A DNA stretch of 64,000 bases from Prinia subflava. Lineage: Eukaryota; Chordata; Aves; Passeriformes; Cisticolidae. The DNA is taken from positions 2,294,001 through 2,358,000 of the forward strand of contig NW_026960608.1 of the NCBI RefSeq assembly GCF_021018805.1. The letters are read 5' to 3'. Positions 11,069-24,149 of the stretch are shown here, in pieces. Position 1 is the stretch's first letter, and each line of letters starts with the position of its first letter. Made by a program: the position numbers and the translations under genes. The notes under the pieces are model-generated. The model made no database searches. It saw nothing but the letters and a program-made list of their open reading frames with translations, and had not been told where the DNA came from.

Positions 11069-12391
11069 TCCCGTTGCGTCCGCTTCCCTGTGGTCGAGGG
11101 CTCTGTGTGGGTTTGGAATTTCGGGGTCCCTTTTGTTACTACGATCCCTGTGGCTGAGATGCCTGTCTGAAATTTGTGATCGATTCCTCTCTGTTAATGT
11201 GATCCCAGCGATTGAAAATGCAGACAGTAATAAGAGGTTGCTTTACCCTGAGGCTGATTTACCTAGAGGCTGTAATGTCAGATATGTGCTTTACTTATAG
11301 TCTTACTAGTTCTGCTTGTTAGGAATTCTATGCTTTGTTTGCTGTTTCATTAGAACTCTGTGTGTTAAGATTTCTATGCTTTAGTTATTTTCTTGTTCAG
11401 ACTTTCTTTGCCTAGGTTTGTAATTGGTTGTAGAATAAGGCCGCTCTTAGAACTCTCTGCCTTCAGATATGTGCTTTTGTATAAATAAATTACTCTATTT
11501 AGAAATCAAGATGTGGTAAGATCTTTAGAGACTTTATACCCGTACCCAGCCTAGGCACATAAGTAAAAATGTGAGTTTGTAGTTTAGACAGAAACACATT
11601 AAGCTAAGTAGTGGAAAGTTTTAAAGATTAAGATATAGCAGTAGTTATAAAGGTAATAAGAAGTTTTAAGGTGTAGTACTGTAAGTTTGTGTGTCATTAG
11701 ATGACTGGTCAAGAGAGTCCGCACTGCGGCAGAGACATATAAGACATTAATTAAGGATTGGTGTAAAAGTAAAAACATTCTTTGTGTCAGTAGTTTATTG
11801 GCTAATTAACCTTTAAAAGACCTTGTGACTTGTGGTCTTGTCACCACTGACCACGGACTTTTGGCGTATGGTGAAGACATTCCCACCCTTTGATCAGACT
11901 GCAGCAATAAATAATGCTTTGAAATGTCTTGAAGTGGTCCCATTTCTCTTAAAGTCCTGACACCAGGCATGTGACACCATTCTGTATTCGAGCACAAAGG
12001 ATTGAAGTTTGGGTATTGCCAGGTTGATGGAATTGATTCCAAGTGTACAAGCTCAAAGACTGCATAGACTCACTCAGTCCTAGGATGAAATAATCAAAAC
12101 AATTCTGAAAAAAAAGAACAAATTGAACAAGCATATGAAAAGCTATGGATACAAGGTGGAGGCAAGAAAAGACGCCATCAATATGGGAACCCAAACCAGC
12201 AATGGAAATAACATCAGAATGGGAGATAGCCTCTCTGAAGATCAACTATCTGAAACCTTGTGACTGGAGAAAACTAGAATTTTCAAAATGAACCAAACTG
12301 GTATCCCAGGGCTGAGGAATTACCAGTTTTGAAGGGGATAGGACCAGCAACTTCTGGATCAAGAACTACACAGGCATACCTCATGGGAATC

Positions 12392-13187
12392 TGTCTTGGT
12401 TTGAAAGACAGGTATCTGCTAAGGAGGAGCAGGACCTCCCTAGAGATGGAGAATTCAAATCCCCTCCCTCCAAATTATTCCAACCCAGAAAATTAAAGGG
12501 GCTTTCAGGCAGAGGTATGGGGATAGGAATAGCAGTTCTTTACTAGTATATATGACAAAACAAACAAACAACAACAACAGCATTAATAATAAACAGAACC
12601 AGGAACCTCGAGGGGCTTTCTTTCACAAAGCCCGGGCAGTTTGATCTCGCTGCCCCCGCAGGTCTCCAAGAGCACCAAGCGGGAACAGTGGAAAATCCCG
12701 GGCTGGTGGGTGAGATCAGAAGCTCTGCGATGGTAACTGGAATGGCAGGGATGTCCCGGCAGAGCAGGGGGAGTACAGGGCCATAGAGTAGCCAAAAGCC
12801 TCAAAGCAGTGCCGAAGAAGTCGCAACAGCGGGACAGGGATGGCCCAGCAGGGCAGGAGGAGGCGAGCTCAGAATTCCTGGGCACACGAGCAGATGATGG
12901 TAGATTTCCCAGGACCGGACGTGGAGGTGACAGTGAACTCTTCCAGCAGCAAACAGCAGCCTGGATGTCATCTCTCCAATGCTGAGAACAAGAGAGCGAA
13001 GCTGCCTTATCTCCCCCTCTCCAAGAGAAACTCCCAGAGACCCAAAAACAAAAGGTGGTGCTACCCTCTCCTTTGCCCACTTCTTTGTTTTGGTCAAGCA
13101 CCCACAAGTACCCAGTAGTTAGTCTCCTAGCAACTTACAGGGAAAAAAAATCTATAAATAAAAAAGAAACAAATCTAACCCCCAACA
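12392..13187 (-). mobile_element. Solo LTR of the ERVL family seen at 39091-60954
   Basis: Begins TGTCTTGGTTTGAAAGACAG and ends CCCCCAACA. The same sequence occurs at 39091-39904 and at 45173-45728 plus 60711-60954, where it flanks an ERVL provirus read on the minus strand. Flanks GAATC (12387-12391) and GAAGC (13188-13192) match at four of five bases, a possible aged TSD. Confidence 0.85.
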
Positions 13188-13417
13188 GAAGCTCATTAGA
13201 GCATTGCAGTTGAGAGCCAATGTTTACCCCCCAAGACAGTTCATGGCAAGGGGTAGACAAGATAAGTACATCAAATCCTGCAGGCACTGCCAGGCTGAGA
13301 ATGAAACATGATCCCATATCATCAGAAACCGCTCAGTTGTGTGGGATGCAAGAATTAAAAGGCACAATTACATCTGTGAAATGTTATCAAAGGAAGCAAA
13401 AAAGAGAGACTGGACAG

Positions 13418-14172
13418 TGTTATAAATGCTAGGACAATTAATTACCAAATTCAATAATTTGGTTTATTAAAAATTTAAATCACAAAATTTGGAATAAAAT
13501 TACAGAATTTTAAGCAATAAAAAAACCCCCTACAAACAGCGACACTTACTTGACAGAGTTTCTCCCGGGAAAAAATAAGCCAAGGGTGACTCAGAGACAT
13601 GGACCCTGGCAGTATGAGTGTCTAGCTGGGTACACGCCTTCGCCCGCCTAGAGGCTTAACTTAAATACCCTTAATTTTCACCTTCGGCAGCACTTATCTC
13701 ATTGTTTCTACTAAGCACCGGCCATTAAGATTGTTTATACTAAATCTTGAAAGAGCTCCTTGGTCTATTCAAATGCTAATGTCCAGAGTTAGTCTTTGCT
13801 TTGAGTAATTTAACTGTAGTAGAAGTGTGTGATGATTCTTCTGCATGTAGTACCTGATCAGTGTAAGTCCCTGCTTTGAGCCGTAGAAGTGTGTGACGAC
13901 CCTTCTGCATGTAGCAGTCGACCGGTGTAAGTCCTGGCTGTTGAGGTAATTTTCCCTGGACGTATGCAAGGGTAGGTTGATCGGTACTCATTGTCTCATT
14001 AGTGCCTCGTGTTCTCACCTTCTATTTTTGGACTAGGGAGATCAGGAGAGGTGCTTTACAGAAGTCCGTGAAACGTGCGGGTTGAGCAGACACACATACC
14101 TTTATACAATGTATACAGTTTCCAGTCTATAATTATTTATAGAACATGAATTAAATAACCCTATTTTCCACA
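13418..14172 (-). mobile_element. Element C 3' LTR (complete)
   Basis: Plus-strand termini TGTTATAAATG and TTTTCCACA, 755 bp. The first 528 bases align with the right LTR at 19532. GGTTTATT near 13461 is a minus-strand AATAAA signal. Two short related units (GTAGAAGTGTGTGA..CTTCTGCA) lie at about 13815-13850 and 13883-13915. Confidence 0.85.
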
Positions 14173-14196
14173 ATTCCCCCATTTCTCTCTTTTGTC
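14173..14196 (-). other. Element C polypurine tract
   Basis: Directly inside the 3' LTR, the plus strand is ATTCCCCCATTTCTCTCTTT, i.e. a purine run on the minus strand ending against the LTR, where plus-strand DNA synthesis is primed in retroviruses. Confidence 0.75.
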
Positions 14197-17100
14197 AACA
14201 ATTTTAATTCATGTTTTACATTTGCTTTATTGTTCTCTTCTATTACTGCTCACTAACATTCTTTTCCTAAATTGTATTTCAAACTTTTTTAAAACTTGAG
14301 CAGCCCTTTTTCGTTGATTTTTCTTTGTATTCATACTTCTAAAAGGTCTTATTCTCATGGTAAATCTGGGATTTACCAGGATCTATATCATTCTCATAGC
14401 ACATAATCTTATTATCTCTCCTCCCCCTTTTATTATCTACCCCCACATTGGAAAACGGGTGTCCGGATTCTTTAGCTTGCTTAACTTATTTTCTTCTTCC
14501 CTTTTTATAAGACAGTCTATCTTTTTTGACTGCACATTTGTCTAATTTTCTATTTCGGTCTAAATTAAATTGGTTTTACTTTTCGGAGTGTTGCTTCCCA
14601 CTAGTTCTATTACCTTCTGCAGCTTTTTTAATTCAATTTGTATACTGATTAGAAATTCGTGGATTCTCATTCTAGCTTCTGCTATTTGAGCTGGGTTGCA
14701 TGTGATTACCGCTCCCTCCAAGGTTCTTTTTGAGAGGGTATTCTTGAAAGAAGAGGGTATTTCTGGCTATAAATCTTTAGACAAGGTCTGTGGGCTGGAA
14801 TTTCTTTTAATTAATTTTCTTCCCGTATCCAGATTTCCCTTTTGAGGGTGCTCCATTTTGGACATTATGTCAACTTTAAGACCGTCCTTTCTAGGAATCT
14901 CCAGGCTGAGTCCAGTTTCATTGTACTGACTCTTTGTAGGTATTATAGTTAAGCTTATGATCAGTAGGGAAGTCCACAGACGAGTTCCTCTGTTTAGGCT
15001 AACGCCTATTGGGTTGTGACCAACGGCTGGTTTCCGGGTTCTTCTTACAGCAAGAACAGGTTGCTTGGACCCCCTTCCTGATCTTTATTTTATTTTCTGC
15101 TGGGTTGTTTTCTTGAGTTGCCCTTTTGTCACAATAGGAGCTTTTACTGGATCAATTTCTCTACTTCTATGCTTTTCGCACTCTATCCCCCCCTGTCGGC
15201 CGAATTTCAGGTATTTGCTAGATTAACCTACACTACTCTTAGAAGACTGTAATTTCTAAGATTGTATGACTAAGGAGAAATACCTTCTTTTGGGTTACTC
15301 TTTCCTCTTTTAGTTCTCTTTTTCGAGTGGTTACAAAGTTTCTTTTGAGGCTCCTTTAGGCTGCGGCTTGATGTTTTCTAGGGCGGTTGCGTCCTCGGTG
15401 CAGCCGGACCTTCAGATCTCCGGGGGAAGAGATGACGTTCTACTCGGGGTTTTCTCTCGGGGCTGTTAATTTTTTAGCCTTGGAGGCGTGTGTCCAACCT
15501 CTCTCAGCCGTTCGGATGGCTGTATCTGTAGTTAAAAGGACAAGAAAGGGTCCCTCCTAATGAGGGGTTAGTGACACCGCTTTCTAAGCTCTTATTAGTA
15601 CTTTATCTCCTGGTTGTATATCATAAATATATATCGAAATCTTATAACTTTTCTAGATTGAATTTACTAATTAAGAACACGTACTTAATACAAATTTCAA
15701 ATCAGCCCAGTACTACAGGAATATTTTACAGAAAGAATCCCTGCCATGTCTACTATTCAGAAAATCTGAATATTAGAACAAGTTATCTAATAGTACATTT
15801 ACACATTCACTATAAAAACAATTTTGTCTCTGGATCACTATGATTTCTACCTCACTATTCACACAATGTACTATACAATCCAAAATTTTTCTTTAATAAA
15901 AAATGATTCTAACGCATCATCCAAAATTTAAATAATTCAATACGAAATTCAAAAATCTTTTTTGTACTGTTACAGAGAGAAAGTAAAACTAACAGGACGG
16001 TTTTAGTAATACATCTGAAAAATGGCTGCTTGGTACATGGATTCTGTACAACAAGTAAATAATAAACACTAAGACAACCTTAAACTCTATAAACTAGCTC
16101 TAGGTAATATGTTTCTAATGAAGAATAGCCTCTTAAGTAAAATGCACATGAGATAAAAATTTTAGACATCGACCATAATCCTGGGGAATACTTTTAACAA
16201 GTCATAAAAGAAATGAGGTATACTAAATAAAAGGAAATGACCCCACAAATGACAGAGTTTACTCTTTTACTACTTATAAAATATTCTCGACATATACAGA
16301 TGCTATAAGAACAACACTGGCAGCAATATAGAAATGGCATCGCCTCAGGCACTTCTAGAAAGATTTATACAAAGAGCATCAGGGTGGTAACTTATTGCGG
16401 GTCTGAGCTTCTTCAGTTTTTATTAAAAGAAGTGAATAAAGTAGCAAGACTAACTCATCTGTTTTGGATGGAAGGCATCAAAAGCTATAGTTAAAATGCA
16501 TTAAAATACTCTGTAATATACTATGCATTACTTAAATTCGGAACTTAAGACTCAGGAAAGTTTTCTAAAGCTAAGAGTCACTTTAAACTTCAGGCCTCGG
16601 TAATCAGACAGCCTTATCTAGTGCAATTGCTAGAACATTAACACTACTGCTTTTTATTTTAGTCTTAAAAAAAACTCCACAAACTTAGCTTTTCTTAACA
16701 AGCAAACTCGAGTTAACCTATGCTTAATTTCTAAAGTAAAACTCCTGTATTTGCTATCTATTCTTGCGTATTACTAAACTTAAATACATGGCTCGAAGGA
16801 CTACAAGCAAACACTGACTATACTTAACACTGGTGACACAAAAGCTGCCTCTCATACATCACTTACTCTCTACCCCTGAAACACAGGCACTAGGGCAACC
16901 TCAAGGTTCACATCTTCCAAATTGAGGAGCAAGTAAAGAAGACATAATATCAAAGGGACAACACAAACTATCTCTTTCTAAGAAATCAGTAATTAAAAAT
17001 GGGAATCCCTGTTCCCACTAGACAAAATACATACAGAATAGGAACTGCAAAGAACAAAGAAAAGACCTGTAACTACTAACACAGAGAATTATACTACTTT

Positions 17101-18057
17101 CTCAACTTAATACTAGAATCTTGACTCTAACTACTATTCTAACACTATCTCGACAGAAAGATTTAGTTTACAGCTTCTCAACAGCAGCTTTAATTTGGAC
17201 TCTACCGGGCACATGCTTCAACTTTTTAGAAGAAAAACTTAAACAAACAAAACCTTTGCAATACATTGTCTGCTAACACAAATGCTATATCCCTGCTTAA
17301 GCTAACAATCCGAATTCAAAATGTAGCAATTGTTTCAAACATAGACGAACTACATCTACTATACTATCAACATTTTTGATTTGCACAAAATCCTCACATG
17401 CAGCAAACAGGCAACTAAAGAGAAGATATATTTTCAGCTTTTCAAGAACAAACACCTAGGTATTTCTTACGCATAAATATAGCTCTCATTCTTGGTCTTT
17501 TTTCTCAATACTTTTATCTATTTTTGCTTCTTATTTCGCCTTACATTGCGGTTTTCTGCCCCGGGCAGCTTCATCTAGTTACTTTAAAAACTGCTGCTTT
17601 CCTTTGTCTCTCGGCAACTACGGACAGACTCACCCTGCTGCTTGTGGGGGGGGAAGGGGGGCGGGTTTAGTTCCTTTTCCCATGTTAGTGAAAAGAGAAA
17701 AAAAACCCTAAAAAAACTCCGCTGATCTCATCTAGGAAAAAAAACCTTTTAAAGCAAAATACACAACTCTAGGGAGCCTCCAAAATGTATTCAGCCTGAA
17801 GTAAAAGATCTACTACTACTAAGGAAAAGAGTAAGCGAGCTTCCTTTTAATTCCTTTTTCTATCTTTTTCTCTTTTTGCAGACTTGCGTGAATTCTCACA
17901 TTTCTAATTTGCACGCTTCCCAACACTACCAGTTATTCTCTAATGCATTTCAATTCACCTTTGGTAATTTCTGTTTTGCTCTACTGTCTAGCTTAAATTT
18001 CTTACGGGAATGCTTCTTTTTCCTCATGTTTTTTCCCGGGCCGTTCTTGCTCTTACA
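14197..18057. other. Element C interior, no recognisable coding sequence
   Basis: About 3.9 kb of AT-rich sequence. I see no retroviral motif on either strand and only short random frames. Between roughly 15560 and 17000 it is especially AT-rich. This is where capsid, pol and env would lie in an autonomous relative. Confidence 0.6.
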
Positions 18058-18813
18058 CTAACTGTCCCACCCCAAATCTTTTCCGGGTTCTTCTAGATCT
18101 CTTTCGGGGGTCCCGGTTTTAGCTGGGGCTCTAACTCGTGTATACCTGTCTGATTTATTCTTCCACCCTTTGTTTTCTTTACCCTTCTTCTCTTTTTCTC
18201 CATAGTTTAGCGTCGGTGGCCGAGGTGCAGGGTCAGGACCAGAAACGGGGGCAGGATTCCTTCTCGAGGATCTCCTTGAGCGGGAGGAAGGTTTCTGGAG
18301 TGGCCGCTGAGCTCGGGGCTCCGCATGGGTCTCGGATGGCAGCGCTAACGCTGCCACTGAGAAGGCCAAGGAGGAGGAAGGGGTAGGGGTAGGGGCTGAC
18401 AGGATGTGGGCCACCGAGCTGTGAGAGAAGCTTATCCCGTAGTCCGGTTTATTCCGTGTTTCTCTTTCTTCAGAATACAGCTTTACTCGCACCCAATACC
18501 ATAACAGAACATATGTTAATTCTTCAAATTCTCTCTTTTTCTTCTTCGCTACATGTTCTCACAGAGCTTCCCATGCCCATTCGTCAAAAGTACTAAACAC
18601 AGGCCATATAAGATTAGGTCTTATCTCTTTTCCTCCCCAAACATTCATACACAAATAAATTATCTGATCTTTAGATGCCCTTCTCCTAATTGGGCATTCT
18701 TGCCAATCTTGCAACAACTTTTTTAATGGACTTTTCCAAGGGATTTCAAGAGCAGCGCCCGCTGAGGTTTCCCTTAAGGAATCTTCCCGATCTCTTCTGA
18801 GATACGATCCCAT
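18058..18813 (-). pseudogene. gag: Element C gag-like stub (matrix-like plus Pro/Arg-rich)
   Basis: Starts at 18813 with Met-Gly, the myristoylation context of a retroviral matrix. About 84 codons of Trp-rich matrix-like sequence follow (CPI, WPVF and WAWEAL motifs), then an in-frame TGA at 18559-18561. The same frame then stays open to 18058 with a Pro/Ser/Ala-rich and Arg/Lys-rich stretch. Trp and Cys placement suggests a gamma-like matrix, but I cannot place it firmly. It lies about 0.7 kb after the PBS, where gag belongs. No capsid or zinc knuckle follows. Confidence 0.5.
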
Positions 18814-19509
18814 ACTCCCCGTGGCACAGAAGTTATGGGATACTATATAAAAATTAAATCCCGAGTTTCTGAACTCGGTGCCGTTAACTTAATGATCCAA
18901 CGGATGACCATTCTGTGGATGTTTCGGTTAACCGCAGGGCTCTGTAACCGCCACCGAAAAAATTAACGGACCCCACTCGGTCGCAGTCAAGAAGGCTTAC
19001 TCGTCCCCGAACTCGAAGGGACGGCCTCTTTCCTTCAGGACCCCTGGTGACTCCCACACCCCGTCGGGTAACACTCACACACGAAGCGAAATATCACGCG
19101 TTCTAATTGCTTCCCCGTCGGTCGGCCGTGTCCCTCGCGACTTCAAGGTCCGCTCTCGCTTCGTGATAAATCACATCTTGTTCACAAGCACTCACACGCA
19201 CATACACGTTCTCAAGCACTTGGTCACCCCACTCAACCACGCTATACTTACGGTCTTTTTTCTGCGTGGATTTTTCGTGCACTTAGACTTTTACGAGTGA
19301 AAAAATGCTGCAGTTCCAGGGGAAAATCCCTGTTGAGTTCCCGAGCCCTCCCCAAGCTAGCTTGTCTTAACGCCTAATACTTTCGCTGTTGTGGTTTCTG
19401 GGTTCGTAAAGCTAGTCCGTTCTTCTGGACTTACCCGCTTTGCCAGGTCGCTTTTTACAGCGGGGCGCCTCCCAGTCAGAAGCAGGGGTCTGTAGAATAT
19501 TCAAAACTG

Positions 19510-19527
19510 GCCCCACGTTGGGCACCA
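19510..19527 (-). other. Element C primer-binding site, tRNA-Lys type
   Basis: The minus strand reads TGGTGCCCAACGTGGGGC, starting four bases inside the right LTR. This closely resembles the tRNA-Lys(1,2) PBS used by several betaretroviruses. It fixes the element's orientation and marks the right LTR as the 5' LTR. Confidence 0.85.
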
Positions 19528-19531
19528 AAAT

Positions 19532-20060
19532 TGTTCTAAATGCCAGGACAATTTATTACCAAATTCAATAATTTGGTTTATTAAAAATTCAAATCACAAA
19601 ATTTGGAATCAAATTACAGAATTTTAAGCAATTAAAAAAACCCCCACAAACAGCGACACTTACTTGACAGAGTTTCTCCCGGGAAAAAATAAGCCAAGGG
19701 TGACCCAGAGACATGGACCCTGGCAGTCTGAGTCTCTAGCTGGGTACACGCCTTCGCCCGCCTAGAGGCTTAACTTAAATACCCTTAATTTTCACCTTCG
19801 GCAGCACTTCTCTCATTGTTTCCACTAAGCACCGGCCATTAAGTTTGTTTATACTAAATCCTGAAAGAGCCCCCTGGTCCATTCAAATGCTAATGTCCAG
19901 AGTTAGTCCTTGCTTTGAGTAATTTAACTGTAGTAGAAGTGTGTGATGATTCCTCTGCACGTAGTACCCGATCAGTGTAAGTCCCTGCTTTGAGCCGTAG
20001 AAGTGTGTGATGACCCTTCTGCACGTAGCATTCGACCGGTGTAAGTCCTGGCTGTTGAGG
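19532..20060 (-). mobile_element. Element C 5' LTR, truncated
   Basis: Matches 13418-13945 from TGTTCTAAATG up to GGCTGTTGAGG, then the similarity stops at 20060. About 225 bases (the U3 start in element sense) are missing, so the 5' LTR has lost its upstream promoter part and no TSD can be tested. Confidence 0.85.
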
Positions 20061-22281
20061 CATAGAGAGTACATGAGGATGACAATGGAATCATGTCATG
20101 TGTCACATGCCATCTATCTGGGACAAAATTCTACCAACTTTGACCAGGTGGATGGGCCACCTGAACTCATTCCAGAAGAGGATCATACATAAATTTTATG
20201 TGTTCGATAAATATACTGAATCTGCTCAGCGAATTTTAAGACTCATCCTTTGGATCCTCCCTGCTCTAAAGATCCCAGGTGAACTCACCTAGTGCTGGCA
20301 GTTGGTTGTTTTGAGAAGAGAGACTTTAAAGGTAGTAGCCTAGGATCCTGTCAGGGTTGCCAAACTGTTAAGGAAACTTTCCTGTCTGATTGTTCACATG
20401 CCACTCTGGGAGTCATACCTGCACCACCCAACACTGTCACTGCTGGGAGAAAACCCTTCTCAGTGGGTGGCTCCAGTGAGCTGACAGGTGTCCTGTTTGA
20501 CTCCCTACACACCCCACACTCACACAGTAAGACCAGGTTTCCTTAGCAGCTCGACTGCTGGTTTGCCTTAGCAGTGTCTCAGGCATGTGATTCCTTTAAG
20601 TAATTTAATCATGGTGCAGCAACACAAAACCAACTCAAGCTAGTGCCTCCAGAGGGGGATCCTGAACTAAGGTATCCACGTCATAGTCTATGCTCCTGAT
20701 AGTCTGAGTCATTGGCTTCTGAGTGGCTGGACATTCCCCTCCCTTCCCCCCCCCCCCCCCCCAGCACTTGCTGCTCACACTGCAGCTGCACACTGAGCTA
20801 CCTGCACTACATATATCCCTCAACAATTCTACCTTCTGTATCAATTAAAAATTCTGACCAAAAGTAACTGAGACATTGATTAAGACTCATTTACATATTA
20901 ACTTTCACACCCCTAAGAATACAAATTAAGAGAAAAGAGGACATGCATTATACGTATGACCAAAGTCACCAAAACCCCATGTATAACATGCAATTGTTCC
21001 ATGTCATTGGGAAGTGACAAAAATTATAATATAAAAGAAGGGGGGGGGGTGTTCAAGGCCAAAGGGAGGAAAAGGAGAAGAGAAAAAAGAAAAAAAAAGA
21101 AGGGGAAAATACCTCTGCTTGCTCAGGATCAGTTGACAGACTGTATCTGTCTTCTCCTGAAGAGATGCCTTTAGATGACCTTTTCACCTCCAGCTGCATT
21201 GGAAAAGACCTGGGAATATTAATTTTTATATATATCGCTATTAGATCTCTGTTACTGTACTTTCTGTTGCAACACATATTAGCACACTGCAGTTAATGCA
21301 TTTATCACCAGAAATTCTGAACCTGCTTTCCTGTTGCTTTCATACTATTCATGAATCTGGACTGTGCAAGTTCTTATTGAACATGACCAGACCTATAGTA
21401 TTGAAACCATGTCATTTGTGAATCTGTGCTCATGAAAGTTCTTACTGAACACCAGACTTATAGTACTGAATTGGTTACAATCAGGAATTAAGCTCAGCCA
21501 CCCCAGCCCCTCTAATCTCTGAGGACCAGCTGGAGAACAAGGAGGGTTATTTTCTGCTTTAATTTTATACCCTTAATGCAACAAGTACTAAAAAGAAGAG
21601 TTAAAGGACTCAGTAGACAACATCAACAAAGAAGATAACAAGAGTTGACTACATCCAAATCTGAAGACTTAGAGAAACTGATTAAACAATACACAGCACA
21701 TATTAAGAAAACCAAATAGGATAAACAAAACATACAAACTTAAAGGTGAAGATAATGGCCTGCGGAAGAGTAGCTGGTGGATAAATGACAGAGAGAGGCA
21801 TTTCAGATATCAGACATAGATAAAGACTGGTTGGGCCAGCAGATGGATTTAAAAATGCAGGTCTTAGTAGGATCCACATGAAAGAATTTATTTTAATTTT
21901 TTTTTCTTTTATAGGAAGCATTTTTTTTCCTACAAAACATTAAAAGACAAAACAATATTGCAAGATCAAAGAATAAAGTTCAGAAAGAGACAGCATGAAG
22001 GTAGTCAAAGCTATTCAAATTTGTTTGCTTTAACTATGTATATAAACACTATATATTGTCTTTAATTGCATTACCCATACACAAATTTTATATTATTTGC
22101 ATCACCCATTTTAGAAGAAAGACTTTCTGTAAAGCAAAAAGTTCTGTGGTAAAGAAGGATGGAAACAGAAGAATGTTTTTATAATTAAATGATTCTAATG
22201 TTACCCCAGAAAACTAAAAAAACCTGACAAGCAGAGACATAACTGATTCATGTTAAATTTAACTGAAAACAGTTGAAGTAT
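20061..22281. other. Anonymous sequence with simple repeats
   Basis: No gene or complete element is seen. It contains a run of 17 C at 20746-20762, a two-copy repeat at 21353-21471, a G-run near 21040 followed by a purine-rich tract to 21110, and short coding-like fragments at 20060-20300 that might be old ERV sequence. Confidence 0.4.
21353..21471 (+). repeat. Diverged two-copy tandem repeat
   Basis: GAATCTG...AAGTTCTTA(T/C)TGAACA...CCAGAC(C/T)TATAGTA(T/C)TGAA occurs at 21353-21405 and again at 21419-21471, about 66 bases apart. Confidence 0.7.
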
Positions 22282-22870
22282 TGTATTGGGTCTGACTGAG
22301 ATAGAGTTTATTTTCCCTTAGCAGCCCTCACAGTGCCGTGCTTTGCATTGGTAGCAGGAAAGATGTTGATAACACACCAGTGTTTTGGCTAATGCTGAGT
22401 AGCACACTAACATTTTTCCCCCCCTCAAGGGGCTGGGAATGGGCAAGATCCTGGGAGTGGACACAACCAGGATGGCTGACCCAAATTGACCAAAAGGATA
22501 TTCCATACCATATGATATCAGTTCAGATATAAAAGCTAAGGGAGAGAAGAAGAAGAAGGGGGGGGGGGACGACACATTTGTTCATTTGTTAATTTGTTAT
22601 TCAACAATGTTTTCCTTCTGGAGAAACTGCTACACATGCTGAAGCCCTGCTTCCCAGGAAGTGTCTGAACATTGCTCACTGATGGAAAGTAGAGATTAAC
22701 TTTTCCCTTTGCTTATGTGCACACAATTTTTCTTTTCTTTACTAAAAAGTGCCTTATCTCAAACTACTAGTTGTTTTCCAGCTTCTTTTCTCTCCCCTTT
22801 CCTGCTGGGAAGAGGAGTGATAGAGTGGCTTGGTGGGTACCTGGAACCTGGCCAAGGTCAGCCCACTACA
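22282..22870 (+). mobile_element. Solo LTR with perfect TSD
   Basis: Begins TGTATTGGG and ends CCCACTACA, 589 bp, flanked by the direct repeat AGTAT (22277-22281 and 22871-22875). Inside are GATATAAAAGC (TATA-like, near 22528) and a G-run at 22559-22568. The same family in the opposite orientation is found at 31667-32993. From memory this is a widespread bird LTR type; the exact family needs a repeat-library search. Confidence 0.85.
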
Positions 22871-22985
22871 AGTATACAGGCTTATAATAAGCTTTTCAGA
22901 GGTACTTAGTGATTGCAAGTTTTTCCAGGCCCAAATTTGAGACACTGGCATCCAATTTACAGAAGTGTTTCGCAAATTTGCAATG

Positions 22986-23020
<35 letters not shown>

Positions 23021-24149
23021 AAAAAAGAGTATACACCAAAACTTAGGAGTTGTAGTCCTCCCAATGGCATTCATAATTAATGTATGTGCTTAATATTTAT
23101 GTGCCTCAGCTTTCTCATCTAGAAAACAAAAATATCCCTCTATTTTGCTGGAGTATTGCAAGAATAATTTAAAGAATTCACACTATGGTTTATGACACAG
23201 GAAAACCTATGAGGATGTCAGTAAGTCTGCATTCAAAGCTGAATTAGACTACTGTATAACAAATAAGATATAGGACTACCCATTAAAAGATGAGGAAAAC
23301 AGTAAAGACTGAATAATTGCCCACTCAGTGAACATTGTCTGAATGTTGCACTGAATGAAGCAGGAGTCCTGGTAAAGAAAAATAGCCAGCAATATTGTAA
23401 TTAAAGACTGAATCACAGTACAAATGAAAAAGAAAACAAATGAGGCCTCTACAAGCAACTGAAATTCTGTTGTGCCAAGAATGCTTAGTGTGCATACTAC
23501 AAAAACAGAAAGCAAACTCAAGACTTCTATGATACTTATTAACCAGGTATTTAACATAACTTTTACATAAAGCATAAGGACATCCCTTTAAACTGATTAG
23601 ATTTAGAATAACAGGAATTACTTTGCTTCATTTTACTCATAAAGGGAACATTTCAGAGTGATTTTACAATTAAAAACTGCAAAATCTAGTTTAGTTCAAA
23701 GCCTCTAACTACCAAACGCACTGATGCCAAGAATTCAGTCATCGTCAAATAAGAATCAGGTATTTATATAAAAAGCAAACATATCCACTTTATTATTTAA
23801 AAAAAAAATGTAAAAAACTATAACATGGCATGTTTCATTGCTTAGAATAAATATCTAATTAGAAAAAGTAGCATATGTTTTCTTTCAATATCAGACGTAT
23901 TTCATCTTTTCTCCCCTCCGCAAACACAATTTGTTGAGACTTGTTGAAAGAAATAATTACCAAAATGTTGGTGTGGGAAACAACCCAATGTTATGATCTT
24001 CAGTACAAAGTTGCACACTACCAGCTACCTCTTCTGAATACTGTTTGAGAAGACAAACACAACAACAAACAGTAAGCACAAAGAAATTCTACTGAATTAA
24101 AAAAAATTGATTGCATCAATTTCATCAGTTATTAAAGAATCATATATAG
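22871..24149. other. Anonymous AT-rich sequence
   Basis: Includes a CAA microsatellite (22986-23020). A 99-codon minus-strand frame at 23276-23575 is very hydrophobic, but I cannot assign it. No element ends were seen. Confidence 0.4.
22986..23020 (+). repeat. CAA/AAC microsatellite
   Basis: Uninterrupted AAC repeats followed by an A-run. Confidence 0.95.

Larger units (their letters stand above)
9582..12391. other. Old ERV-like debris without recognisable genes
   Basis: No conserved protein motif is seen. A 138-codon plus-strand frame at 9573-9989 is unrecognised. The segment 10600-10870 looks like an LTR promoter region: a TATA-like GATAAAAAG at 10665-10673, then GC-rich sequence with tandem repeats (10923-11068). 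The stretch 11170-11800 is AT-rich, with an AATAAA near 11482. Parts of 11800-12390 contain coding-like fragments, but I cannot name them. Most likely an eroded provirus. Confidence 0.35.
13418..20060 (-). mobile_element. Element C: LTR element with gag stub and non-coding interior
   Basis: Left LTR 13418-14172, PPT next to it, PBS next to the right LTR (19532-20060): a minus-strand retroviral element of about 6.6 kb. Only a gag-like stub (18058-18813) is coding; 14197-18057 has no RT, protease, integrase or env motif. The shared 528 bases of the two LTRs differ at roughly 24 positions by eye. Despite that modest divergence there is no pol, so the element probably moved in trans (inference). 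The right LTR is truncated. Confidence 0.8.

Noticed and set aside
18138..18386. Plus-strand 82-codon frame
   Set aside because: Antisense shadow of the Pro/Arg-rich gag stub of element C.
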